From Grammothele lineata (Eukaryota; Basidiomycota; Agaricomycetes; Polyporales; Polyporaceae), in assembly GCA_002150815.3 (NCBI GenBank), contig NDFF03000217.1, forward strand, positions 1 to 64,000: DNA of 64,000 bases, given 5' to 3'. Position numbers and translations under genes: made by a program. The first letter of the stretch is position 1, and each line of letters starts with the position of its first letter. Positions 12,683 through 23,514 of the stretch are shown piece after piece. The notes below the pieces were generated by a model that ran no database searches, was not told where the DNA came from, and saw only the letters and a program-made list of their open reading frames with translations.

Positions 12683-13127
12683 GGGGGGCGTCGACGGGGT
12701 CGCGCTGGGGAGTGGATGGTCGTCGTACACGGGAAAGGTCCAAGTGGAGCCCGCCGTGCCTCTGCGAGCTGGCTCCCGCGCAGCATGACGCCCGTCAAGA
12801 ATATAACACGGAGCGGCTTATTCGGTCTTGTAAGGAGGCATTAGAGGAATGATCTCTGCCGCTTGACCGGATATGCGTGGGAAGGACTGCTTGAAGCGAG
12901 GAGCCTCTTCAAATTGAAACTCCGCGGTAAGGCCCTCGGTTTTCGACATTCTTTTCGGGAGGCCGGGCGCGAAGTCGATGCAGGCAGCTGATCGATTCCG
13001 ATGGCTTTCACAGATTCTCTCTCCTCGTCCTCGTCCTCCGGCGTCCCTGCTCGTCCTCTTTTCCTCCTACGGCCCTCGTAGACCCTTTTCCTGCTCTCCC
13101 GCCCTCGCCGCGAAGAAACGCAACGCG
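12683..13127. promoter_or_regulatory. shared divergent promoter region
   Basis: This interval of 445 bases lies between divergent starts: the GPI-anchored-type protein on - and OLA1 on +. Pyrimidine-rich tracts near 13010-13070 are typical of fungal core promoters and leaders. An upstream in-frame ATG for OLA1 lies at 12978. Confidence 0.5.
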
Positions 13128-15175
13128 ATGCCCCCGAAAAAGGCCGCTGCGCAGGAGAAGAAGACCCTCCTCGGACGTCCAGGAAATAACCTCAAGATCG
13201 GTATCGTAGGTATGTTTCAATTATTCCATCCGCTGTACAGTCCTCCGACCTCGCATTTGCCAGGCGTTCCGAACGTAGGAAAGTCCTCGTTCTTCAACAC
13301 GCTCTCCAAGACCGGTCAGTACGCCTCCACGCTCCCGCGAAATTTGTGCCCTCATAGTCCGTCTAGACCTTGGAAAGGCCGCCAACTTCCCCTACGCCAC
13401 GATCAATCCTGAGGTATGTTGTGTTCCGTGCGAGACGCGTCTGTGCGAACGCTGGCCTTGCCACGACGCGTGCAACGCGTCTCGGCAAATCGTCCGCGTA
13501 CCGCGCTAAGCCGTCTACTAGGAAGCACGTATCCCTGTCCCCGATGCTCGTTTTGAGTGGCTTTGTGAGACCTACAAACCCGCGTCGCGCGTACCAGCGC
13601 ACTTAACGTGCATTGATATCGCCGGTCTTACTGCTGTGAGTAAATTTTCAGTCTTTCCCTCCAGCGCATTCCCCCCACTCCCTACCTGTCTACTTTCGCG
13701 CATATATGTGGCTAAGACGTATATATGTATGCTGACACAACCTCTTTAGGGTGCATCAACAGGAGCTGGTCTCGGAAACGCTTTCTTGTCCCACGTACGC
13801 GCCGTCGACGGTATCTTCCAGGTCGTCCGTGCTTTCGACGACGCCGAGGTCATCCACGTCGAGGGCGACGTCGACCCTTGCCGCGACATGGAGATCATCT
13901 CCACCGAACTCCGCCTCAAGGACATCGAGTGGGTCGAGAAGCACCTCGAAGGCCTGAAAAAGACGGGTCGTTCTCTCGGCAGCTCCTCACTCGCCGACAA
14001 GGCCCGCAAGGAGGAGATTGCGACGGTGGAGAAGATCTACAACGTGCTCACGAAGGACAACAAGGACGTGCGCAAGCATGAATGGGTTGGCAAGGAGGTG
14101 AGCACGCGTTATGACTGAGAATTATGCTCTTTTCTGTACTTGTTCGGTTTGTGGACCGCGGTCGTGTGATGATAAAGAGCACCTACGCTCGAATAACCCA
14201 GCTCGTCGAAGGCGGGAGTAACGCCCCATTGTGCCTATGAGATCATGGATTCCTCTGACATTCCATTTCCTCTATGCTTTACTTCTGGTCCATTTTCTTG
14301 CGTTGATCCCCAAATGGATGCTGATTCTGTCTTAGGTGAATATCTTTTTCATAACATCCCCGCGACGCTCTTCGCCTTCGTGATGATAAAGAGCCCTAGG
14401 CTCGATTTAACCCAGCTCGTCGAGGCGGGAGTAACGCCCCAATATGCCCATGAGAACACTTTCATTCTGATCTTGCATTGCGCGAAACGGCCACATTTAC
14501 GACAGTCGCTAAATCCTACTTCCTTTTAGGTCGATGTCGTCAACGGCCTCCAACTGCTCACCGCCAAGCCCGTCACGTACCTCGTCAACCTCTCCGAGCG
14601 CGATTACATCCGCAAGAAGAACAAGTGGTTGCCCAAGATCAAGGCCTGGATCGACGAGCACAACCCCGGCGACCCGCTCATTCCCTTCTCCGTCGCCCTC
14701 GAGGAGCGTTTCGTGTCCATGTCCGACGAGGAGCGCGCCGAGGAAGAGAAGAACATCGGCGCGGTCAGCGCGCTCCCGAAGATCACCACCGCTGGCTACA
14801 CCTCGCTCGACCTCATCCGTTACTTCACCTGCGGGCCCGACGAGGTCCGCGCATGGACCATCCGCAAGGGCTTGAAGGCGCCCCAGGCGGCCGGTGTCAT
14901 CCAGTGAGTGCTCAGCTATCGTGTGCGTTGTGGATGGGGCCTGACGCGGCGCGATAGCTCGGACTTCGAGAACAAGTTCGTGTGCGGTGAGATCATGAGC
15001 TATGAGGACCTGCACGAGCACGGGAGCGAAGCGGCCGTCAAGGCTGCTGGCAAGCTCAAGCAACAGGGCAAGACCTACGAGAGTACGTCCTCTCGTTTCA
15101 TGAGCCAAGCTGTCCGGACTGACATCGATCCCAGTGGTCGACGGAGATATCGCCTACTGGAAAGCCGGCGCGTAG
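13128..15175 (+). CDS. OLA1: Obg-like ATPase 1 (YchF/OLA1 family)
   Basis: This is a translation-associated P-loop ATPase of the YchF/OLA1 subfamily, which hydrolyses ATP rather than GTP and binds ribosomes. Eight exons (13128-13209, 13264-13314, 13367-13413, 13522-13635, 13750-14097, 14530-14903, 14958-15082, 15135-15175) give 393 residues, close to the roughly 396 of animal OLA1. The G1 P-loop is [10 protein letters not shown]3 is DIAGL, and the OLA1-specific G4 is NLSE instead of NKxD. The C-terminal TGS domain starts around [17 protein letters not shown] and ends [12 protein letters not shown]. The chosen start, [12 protein letters not shown], matches family N-termini. Intron 5 is unusually long (432 nt) and contains a direct repeat. 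An in-frame upstream ATG at 12978 would add 50 residues. Confidence 0.96.
14166..14241. repeat. direct repeat copy 1 in OLA1 intron 5
   Basis: This 76-nt segment begins GTGATGATAAAGAGC and ends CCTATGAGA. It is mostly identical to 14380-14455, with a 214-base offset. Both copies lie inside one 432-nt intron. The flanks do not match. Confidence 0.75.
14380..14455. repeat. direct repeat copy 2 in OLA1 intron 5
   Basis: This is the second copy of the 76-nt imperfect repeat. The shared core includes AACCCAGCTCGTCGA and GCGGGAGTAACGCCCC. Differences are scattered substitutions and single-base indels. Confidence 0.75.
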
Positions 15176-15281
15176 CGTTGTGTGTTCTAGAGCGTGGTAT
15201 ACTAGATGGTCGCCGTTGATTAATCCATATCTCGCGGGTGTAGGCTTTGTGTACAGTGCAGCAGTCAATCCAAATACCGTT

Positions 15282-17008
15282 CTACTCAGCATTGATTATA
15301 GCTGCCCGAGCTCGTGTGAGGAACTGCGAAAATATGCTCTCCGGCGGAAGATCCTCAAGTTGCTCCTCCTGTTCCTCCATTTCGTCGACTTCGTCGAGCT
15401 CGATGTAGTCGTCTTCAATCAACTTCCGCCATGTCCGTTCCCCGTCCTCTGCTGACATGTCCCGGATATATCTCCCATATCCCTCCTTGACGACCTTCCA
15501 CCACCTTTCCTCCACGTGTGAAGTGTTTAGGTCGTAGACGTCCTCGTACCAATCGTCTCCGTACGGCTGCAGATTCCTCCCAGTCGAGAGTGCGAGGAAC
15601 CTCAAGGACGGCATGGCGGCTGCCACCGACATAGCAAACTTCTCAACGTCCGGGACGCCTACTGCAGCCTGGAAGGTCACTCGCAAACACAGGACGTTCA
15701 GAAGTCCCGTCCGCCGCGCCAGCACGTCCTACGCCAAGACAAGCGCAACCATTAGCACACTGAAGTATTTGCGCCCCTAAGCAGAGCACGCGGACTCACC
15801 AACCACCGTCCCACCGCCCGCCGCTCGCCCGGATCCGGATCCTCCCTCCTCATCCCAACAGGGACCGCCCGGCGCAGATCCACATCCAAGCACCTCAAAA
15901 GCGGCACCGCGCTTGCCATCCCGCCCCAGAGCTCGGGGCCGTCGTCGATGACCGCCATGAGCTGCAGCCCGCGCGGGCACGCAGCCTGTGCGGCGTCGAG
16001 GAACGTGGGGAGGTTGTCCGTGCGCGCGGTCCCGAGTAGGTGGAGGTATCGTACCCCGGGCCGCGCGTCGTTGCCGCCGCCGTCTTCGACGAGTTCGTTC
16101 CCTCCTCCGGTATTCACCGCGTGTAGAGGGGTGGTGGCCTGCCGCAGAGCGAGCGCGAGGGTGTTGACGGGGCTCGCTTCCAGGTGGCGGATAGGTTGCG
16201 CATGGGGCAGTGCACCCGTAGTAGGCGTGAGGATGAACCCGAGGAGCTTCACCACGTCCGCGTTGGGGAACTGCGCTAACACGTCGAATGGCGGGGAGCC
16301 CCTTTGTGAGAGATACAGTCGTTGGACATGCGGGAACTCCGGGAGAGGGTCCGCGCCGTCGTCGATCGAGCCAGGAAGCAGGGGGTCCGTGCGCGCGGAG
16401 ACGTGCAGGGCCTCCAGGGAGCGCGCCTGGTGTGCGATGGCCGCGAGGACGTCCGCGAGCGGGGGAACTTCTAGCCCGGGGTTCCGAAGTCGCGCGGATG
16501 CATCCAGAAGGAGAACTCGGAGGGGCTGCCGGAGGTCACGGAGGAAGGCGAGCACGGAGGGGTCGTAGCCGTACAGCTCGAGCCTGGTCAGGTTCCCCAT
16601 CGCGTATATCGCTGCGGGCACCGCGAGGAGCATCTTGTCCTGCTCTTCCTCAGGCTCTTCCCGCTCCTGCAGGAGTGGGATAAGGGCGATAGTGAGGTGT
16701 GCCACTCCCCGCGCCGCGAGAATGAGTTCCCCAGTCATTCGGAGGTGCTCCTCGACGACGCGGATTCTTGCGGTTGCGTATATCTTGAGCACGCGCACAT
16801 GGCGCGCGCGGTCGTGCCCGTGACCGATGAGGCATTTCCACGCCCTAAGTACTTGTTCAGGAGAGGAACAGACGACGCAGGCGAACGCGCGCTCGATGGC
16901 AGTAGGATAGAGGTGCTTGCAGGTAAGAGCGACGTTGAGCGCGTCGCGGGTGCTGATAAGGGAGAAGATAGCTGTCAACGTGTCGTAGTTCAGGTCGAGC
17001 AAACCCAT
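15282..17008 (-). CDS. F-box protein (type 1, leucine-rich C-terminus)
   Basis: This is a putative substrate adaptor of SCF ubiquitin ligases. The start at 17008 gives MGLLDLNYDTLTAIFSLIS, then ALNVALTCKHLYPTAIERAF, matching the F-box pattern (L...L..IF..I....L.....C....). A long Leu-rich region follows, with repeated short segments of the form LxxLxLxx. Two exons (17008-15800 and 15728-15282) give 551 residues. The C-terminal exon has an Arg/Trp-rich patch followed by an acidic stretch (EVDEMEEQEEQLEDL). The opening matches the F-box gene at 44728 (MNLLDLNYDILHDVCSYL), so the two are distant paralogues. The target is unknown. An in-frame upstream extension exists but lacks F-box character, so this start is preferred. 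Confidence 0.8.
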
Positions 17009-17260
17009 CCTGTTCGACGCTCTTGAAGCGCGTGATGACGTAGAACGTTGGATGTTTGAAGCCTTGAACTCTCGGACTCGGAAGAAATTGTAGGAGACAC
17101 CACCGTGCGATATCAACGCACATGACATTGTAAACCCTAACCTCCAACCAGTGGACTCCAACACTGAGAAACTACCGAATACAAGCTCTAGAAATACAAA
17201 GTCTCTTCCAAGCAGTCTAGCGTCTGGCCGAGCAGCGAGGCACGCATCGCCGCGCACGGG

Positions 17261-17268
17261 TATAAATA
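17261..17268 (-). promoter_or_regulatory. TATA-like element upstream of the F-box gene
   Basis: TATAAATA (TATTTATA on the minus strand) lies about 250 bases upstream of the F-box start, in the short gap before the 3' end of the next gene. It could serve the F-box gene with a long or spliced leader. Assignment is tentative. Confidence 0.35.
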
Positions 17269-17293
17269 CGAGGTCTGGACTCGTCTCAAGAAC

Positions 17294-19419
17294 CTACACC
17301 ATTCTGCCTGACATGAGACCGAGGTCTCCGTCCTTTTCCGTCGTGACGTCCACCTTGATGAAGTCGGGCTCCGAGTCTTCTGGCAGCTGCGGCCGGGGCG
17401 GGGATGTCAAACATGGAAGGAATGGTAGCGGAGGACACGGCCTACTTTTGGGACGTTCCAGATCTCCTTCTTTGCGTCGCGCTCGGCGTTTGTCAAGATC
17501 ACCGGGTTCGAGCTATCTGAGAATATCTCCATGCCCGCGATTTTAAGTTGGCGGTCATTCAGCCTGCGAAGTTCTCTAGTCAGCATTCGAGTGTGGAGGG
17601 GAAATCGCGCTTTTGACATACACGCTCAACATGCAGCTTGCATACACTATTTCAGGGACAATGAGTGTTCGTACTAAGATCTAAAGAGACTAGAAGACCT
17701 AGGGAACTTACGCCTCGTCGTGACAACTGTCAGAGTGATGTATGTCAGGGTGTTGGGGGATGCAGCTGCCTGGAAGCAGGATGAGGGACGCATGCCGAAT
17801 CTCCATGAACAGCGGCACTCACAAATATGAAGGACAGGAGATTGAGGAAGCTGATGTGGCCCATATTAAGCGTCATCCAGACATGCAAGATGTCAATGTC
17901 ATCAATCACCTTGTCACCAACCCTGGTGATAGATGTGGATAAATGGATGCAAAACATCAGACATAAGGCACTCACCAGTGTTGATCGTGTAGAGCTGTAC
18001 TCGGTCCACAGGGGATTCGTTAGAGACCCTGGGTCTTCATCAGTCGGCGGTCGCTGACATATCATATGAAGCTGAAAGGTCCCACTCTTTGTTCATACGA
18101 GAACGCTTGAAGGCGTGGATCATGCTTCCAGACAGCAATGCGTCTCCCAGCGCTGCGAGGCCGAGGGCAATCACGGTGATACCCTGCGCAAGACAAATAC
18201 GGTCAGCGGCTGATGCTGCAGGTGAGCGAAAGGATGTACTTACTGCAACCACGGTCCTGCGATCGAACAGGAAGCTGGTCACATCCGTTGTTAGCCCGTG
18301 TTTCCCGTTTCGCCGGAAGTTTGCTCACGCTATAACTGAACCAACTAGATGGATACCATGAGTTCCCGTGAAGGAGCCGAGGATATCAGGTACTCACCTG
18401 CTGCGAGGGCAAGCTCAGCCGCGAGCAGAAAGATCTGTATGCAGAAGTCGTCGAGTCTGATGTCCAAAACACCATCTATTGTTACTCACCGCGAAGCCGA
18501 CGACAATGCGCTGTCGAGAACCAACTAATATTGGTTAGTATCGGTGCAAAAATATTAGTAGTCTGGACGTACTAAGCGCTACTCGACGAGCAGTGAACCT
18601 GGCAACATCAGGATTTAAACATAGTAAAAGACGACGAACACCGTCCCACCCACAGTTGAGAAGTCAGTATGATGACGCCCTGCACCAAGATGAGATGTCA
18701 TAGCATTCGTACGGAATATATGCACTCACGCTGCCAACCGGCAGAAGCTGGACAAGAGAAATGAAGGTAAGACTATGGTGATCATGAGGGAAAGGCATAA
18801 CCACTCACATCAAGCGACCTATACCAAAGAAGATGAGCCACTGTGACCGTAGCAATGATACGACACACGCACCAAACGCCATGCAACAGGGAGGTCGGGT
18901 TGGAGTAGTTCAAAATCAGGTAAAAGTAGCTGCAGAGGTAATGTCAGGATTGATACTGTTGACCTGTGAGAACTGACAAGTACTGACGAAACATGCAAGG
19001 TGAAGATGGCGTGCAGTGTTTCAAACAGCCTGAGAGTCGGTGTCAGACAATGACCAGACTGGAACAACGGCACAGTTCGACTCTGCTGCGGCTCCTTACA
19101 TCACGATGATGACCTGTCAAAAGCGGACGTTACTCCCGGGTACTGGCAACGCCGGCGGCACTCGGAGACTCACCAGCATCTTGATGAAACGCGAATCCGA
19201 GGGAAAAGAGCGAGCATATCTGTACGCCTGATGGAGACTCAAGCCGTACAGGCTGATCAACGACGTCAGAGCGCGCAAGAGTGGACGAACAGCGGAGGGA
19301 ACTTACAGGATACCAAAGAAAGCCCCAACGAGAAAGACTCCCAGAGTCGAAGGAGGTGCCACAGCCGGCACAGAACCCACGGGCGAAGAAACAGGAGAAA
19401 GAGAAGGGATAATAGTCAT
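17294..19419 (-). CDS. DUF6534-family integral membrane protein (subtype A, copy 1)
   Basis: The start at 19419 gives a Ser/Pro/Ala lead and the first helix (LGVFLVGAFFGIL). After an intron comes LYGLSLHQAYRYARSFPSD, the family motif. Many short exons of one helix each follow. Near 18.0 kb the exons read VDRVQLYTINTG and then SFLNLLSFIF, equivalent to the sixth helix region. The C-terminal exons read LNDRQLKIAGMEIF, then ILTNAERDAKKEIWNVPK, and after an intron a short acidic tail ending GRMV and TAG at 17294. It is predicted to be a seven-helix protein of unknown function. It shares lead, motif and tail with the next two genes on the same strand, so the three arose by tandem duplication. It seems intact, but not all exons were summed. 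Confidence 0.75.
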
Positions 19420-20234
19420 CGGGACCCAGGTGGTGTCTGGGGAAGGGGAAGCCTCCTCGCGAGGACTCGAGGGTAGTTAAACACACTCGAGGCCGCGCGG
19501 TGCTGTCATAACGAAGTCGAGAAGCACGAAGCACATCGCCGTGCAGGCACGGATCACGTTCCCTATTCGCCGCCGAGCGCGGACTGCCGTATTATTTGCG
19601 CTTGGGATAACGGGAAATTACGACTGGGCGAGATGAGCACCTATCCGGGGGAGATGCGGGGGGCGACGGGGAACGCTTGTGGCGTGGTCGTCATGCTGGC
19701 TTGTTGGGGAAGACAAGGGGAATACCCCGGACGGCATTCGAGACCGTAAATGAACTCGTGGCGCGAGAAGGCAACGGGCCTCGTCTGCGGCCAGGGCGAC
19801 TCCCAAGGGGAACCCGACCGCGCTTCGCAGGCACTGCCAGGACAATGCCGCCGCCAGCGCCCGGCGCCGGCGGTCTCGGTGACCATCATAAGCGTGTCTA
19901 TCCTGGTACCACCTTCTTTCCCATATAGTCTTCACCCACGTAGCCGACCGTAAACACCGCTGATGGCCAATCCCTATCAGAATCTTGCCTCAGCCAGGAT
20001 CAGCATCGGACATCTCGACTACTCACAGAGAACAGAAAACAAGCGATGTGCATTGGCAGGCTATGCAGCCTCGTACAGCCAACATACCCAGAGGACAACG
20101 CTGCAATCCGTCCAATCCCAGGGTGAACATGTCCGACGAGAATCCAAGCAATATCCCAAAAAAAACAACCCCAAAGTCCTGCCTCCCCAGGAGGCATAAT
20201 GCGCACGATGGTCCGACCCATGACAGAATATAGC
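19420..20234. other. intergenic between tandem DUF6534 genes
   Basis: This holds the upstream region of the 17294-19419 gene and the 3' region of the next one. Short open frames only; no motif or repeat recognised. Confidence 0.5.
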
Positions 20235-22389
20235 TCAATTTCCGTCTTCCATCACCGTCAGAACCTGCACGTTGATGAACTCTGGCTCAGCGCTCGGAAG
20301 CTGCGAGAAGTACGTCATCTGGACGTCAATAGAATGCAACGAGCTTCTTGGACGACAAGGGCGCACCTTGGGCACATTCCACACCTCCATCGCCGCCTCG
20401 AGCTGGGCGTTGGCGAGGACGATCGGGTGAGCGCGGTCCACGAAGATCTCCATGCCCGCGAGCTTCATTTTTCGGGCGTTCAGCCTGAAATAGAGGGTTA
20501 CTCGGATTAAGTGCGGGCGACAGGGGTGCCCATGGATACGTACACGCTCAATAGACAGATTGCGTACACTGGTGTTAGAACGGGAATTCAGTCCGTAGCC
20601 AAATTGAGAGCTGGGAGCCACTCACGTCTCGCCGTGATCATGGTGAGGGCGGCGTAAACGAATTCTTGTGGACCCAGGACGGCCTATCGAGTCTAGTATC
20701 AAGCCGTATCCGATAGGCTGATAGAACCACAACTCACCAGAATGAAGGAGACAACGTTGAAGATGCTGTCAAGACCGTGAGCTTGAGCGGCTTCGCAATA
20801 TTCAACATGTGAGAAGCGAGATACCTGGTCAGAGTACCTGTACGAACACCTCAGCCAAGATGTGTCAGCTGAATGTAACTGCAGCGTACCTGTGCTGACG
20901 GCGTACAGCTGGACGCGATCGTATAAGGATTCTTCCGGGCTGGAAGTTTTAAATTAGTTGTGGGTATACATTGAGTGGAGGATATGTTTACCGAGCGCGG
21001 TGGGCCCGAAAATGGCGGAGCGCATGCACCATAGTGCCAGAAAGCAAAATATCGGCGCCAGTGGCAAACCCGAGGGCAGCGGCATGGAATGCCTACGCAA
21101 CGGTACCGTCAGATCAGTATTCTTATGAGGTAACGTTAACAGTCGTGGCGCTCACCGAGATTGTGCTGCGCCGATCGAGTACAAATCTAGATAAAGATAT
21201 CAGCACATTCGTCGAAAGACGACGTAAACCACTATGTACGCTATTACTGTGACGCCTAGACCATTGCCGCATCAGGATAACGATGATCGTATACGCAGCC
21301 ATGCGAACGCTCACCAATGCACAGTGCTAGAAGTATCTCAAGCGAGTCAGCATCGAAGTTACTTATCTCACGCGTGTTACACACGCACCGAATTCCGCTC
21401 CGAGAAATAGGGCCTGCAGAAAATTTTAGAATCTCGAGGTGCGGGCGCTGTGAGACATACGGCTACTCACAGCACAGGCTACAATCATGCGCCTCCAATA
21501 TCCAACTTGGATGCGGGGTTAGCCGGTGGTTGACATATGTTGAGAAGGGACTTACGCAAGGCGACTCGTCGAGCAAAGAAGCTGAACAATGCATCAGGAC
21601 TCCACGTTCATGATAGGATATCAGAGAAACAAACATCTGGGATGTCAAGACAACCACTCCCTGCAAGATAGCATGAACAACGGAACTCAGAGTTAATTTG
21701 AAAGGAGATGACTCACGTAGAACACGGGAAGCAACTGGGTGAGGCTGCGGATTAGCTTCGAGAGAAACAATTTTCACAAGGCATCAAGCAACTGACGTCG
21801 AGGGTCCTGTTTACGCGTCGTCAACGTCGCACCAGATTGCCGAACGGACATGTCACGTACCAAACGTCCTTTCGCAGCGCCTCGGGATTCCCGTTATTCA
21901 CGACGAGGTAGTGATAGCTGGACGGGCGTGAACCTCCGCAACCTCTCGTACAGCGACATGTCATGCTCACCAAGTATACATCGTTGAAGCAGTGTGCAGG
22001 GTTTCAAAAAGCCTAGAAAACGGGCTTAGTTGGTAGCAAACGCAATGCACGCAATGCATATAACGCACATTACGACGATGACCTATCACAACTTTTTTAA
22101 GTCCTGGGATCGGCATGAAAGATTCGGGAAGAAAAGTGGCTCACCAGCGTCTTCATGAAGAGCGTGTCCGAAGGGAAGGAACGAGCATATTTGTAGGCTT
22201 GGTGAATGCTCACACCGTACAGCCTGTGCAGAAGTCAAGCCGTGTACGGCATCGGTAGGAAGAGGAAACTACTCACAGGAGACCAAAGAAGGATCCAAGC
22301 AGCAGCGCGCCAAGCGTCAAGGAAGGTGGCGGAAGAGGGGCCAGAGTGGGTCCCAGCGCAAGAGGAGCGGCGACTAGAGAGATAGACAT
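20235..22389 (-). CDS. DUF6534-family integral membrane protein (subtype A, copy 2)
   Basis: The start at 22389 gives MSISLVAAPLALGPTL and a first helix LTLGALLLGSFFGLL. After an intron comes LYGVSIHQAYKYARSFPSD. The C-terminal exons give LNARKMKLAGMEIFVD and ANAQLEAAMEVWNVPK, then, after an intron, LPSAEPEFINVQVLTVMEDG with TGA at 20235. Lead, YARSFPSD motif, GMEIF and WNVPK boxes match the neighbours at 17294 and 23515. Intermediate helices are spread over short exons between 20.6 and 22.2 kb and were not all delimited, so undetected damage is possible. The function is unknown. Confidence 0.7.
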
Positions 22390-23514
22390 AGTCAACGCGC
22401 AACTTGGAACAACTGGGGGGTGTGGCTCGGCCGGTACGCTAGGTGCAAGGTAAATATACGTCCCAGTAGCACGCGCCAAGAGCGCCAGATGGACGGTTCT
22501 TCTTCCGCTGTCCTACCCTGATCCACAGAATCCGGATGGACGAGCCTGAGCGGTCGCCCGCCATTCGCTACCGAATGGAACAGCGTTCTCACCGATAATG
22601 CGGGTTAACGGTGAGTAGGAACCGCGGTGCTGACGAAGGAGGATTGACGATGAATACGCCGCACCGCGGCGTCTTCGTGGCGAGGGTAGAGACACTTTTT
22701 GTGATCGGCCGCGGCGAGCGGGGGAGCGCGCCCGATGTCGGAGGGGGGAATTCGAAGTCTGAATATCGAGTCTATTTTGAGGACTTGATTGGACCTACAG
22801 ACCCCGTGGGCGAGCAGCTACGGATAAACGGCGAAACAGTAAGCATCGGGAGGGGAATCGTTTATGCTCGACACCGAAGGCTGCCTCTCATGATCGGCGT
22901 GCTCGACCATTGAATAACAGTCGGGTAGGCGATCGTTGCGAGGGGCTGTGCCATGACTCGGATATCCCATGCAAGCCTCCATCTGCTCGGTGCTCGTATC
23001 AACCCTGAGAGAATCGTTAGGAGTTCTCACAAACGGAGCAGGACTTCCTCAGTTGCGCACCTTGGCAGTCCAGAAGCTTGATAAATAGCGTGGGCTTTGC
23101 GACAGCTTCTTGTAGGGTACATATGCGCGGGAACACCGAGGCTTCTGCTCCAACTTGGCATGCATGTGGGGATTAGAGTACGCGAGAAGTCGTCTATATC
23201 CGCCATGCAGAGTTTAGCACGAGTTGTATAGGAGAAAGTCGCGCGATGCGCGCTTGACGAACGGAAGAGAAAGAAGGACGAGTCTGGCGTTGGTCCAGCG
23301 TCGCGTTGTCGTAAGCGCACGTGGCTCCAAGCCCTAACCCCGGCCACGGCCGGAGGCGCTCGGTAGCCCTAGCCCGGAGCCTTCAACGCCGTGCATGTGT
23401 TTCGCACTGAGCACTCCGAGTCCTCCTAGCATATTCTAATTCCGAAGACAATACAAATAGCCACCGCATTTGTCTTGATGGGGTATACTTCTCATCACCG
23501 CAATATACAGTCGC
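22390..23514. other. intergenic between tandem DUF6534 genes
   Basis: About 1.1 kb. The left end is the upstream region of the 20235-22389 gene, with a weak TATATTTA on - near 22451-22458. The rest shows only short frames without recognisable motifs. Confidence 0.45.

Noticed and set aside
17009..17257. N-terminal extension of the F-box protein at 15.3 kb
   Set aside because: The frame is open upstream, but the extension is unlike F-box proteins and the F-box begins directly after the Met at 17008.
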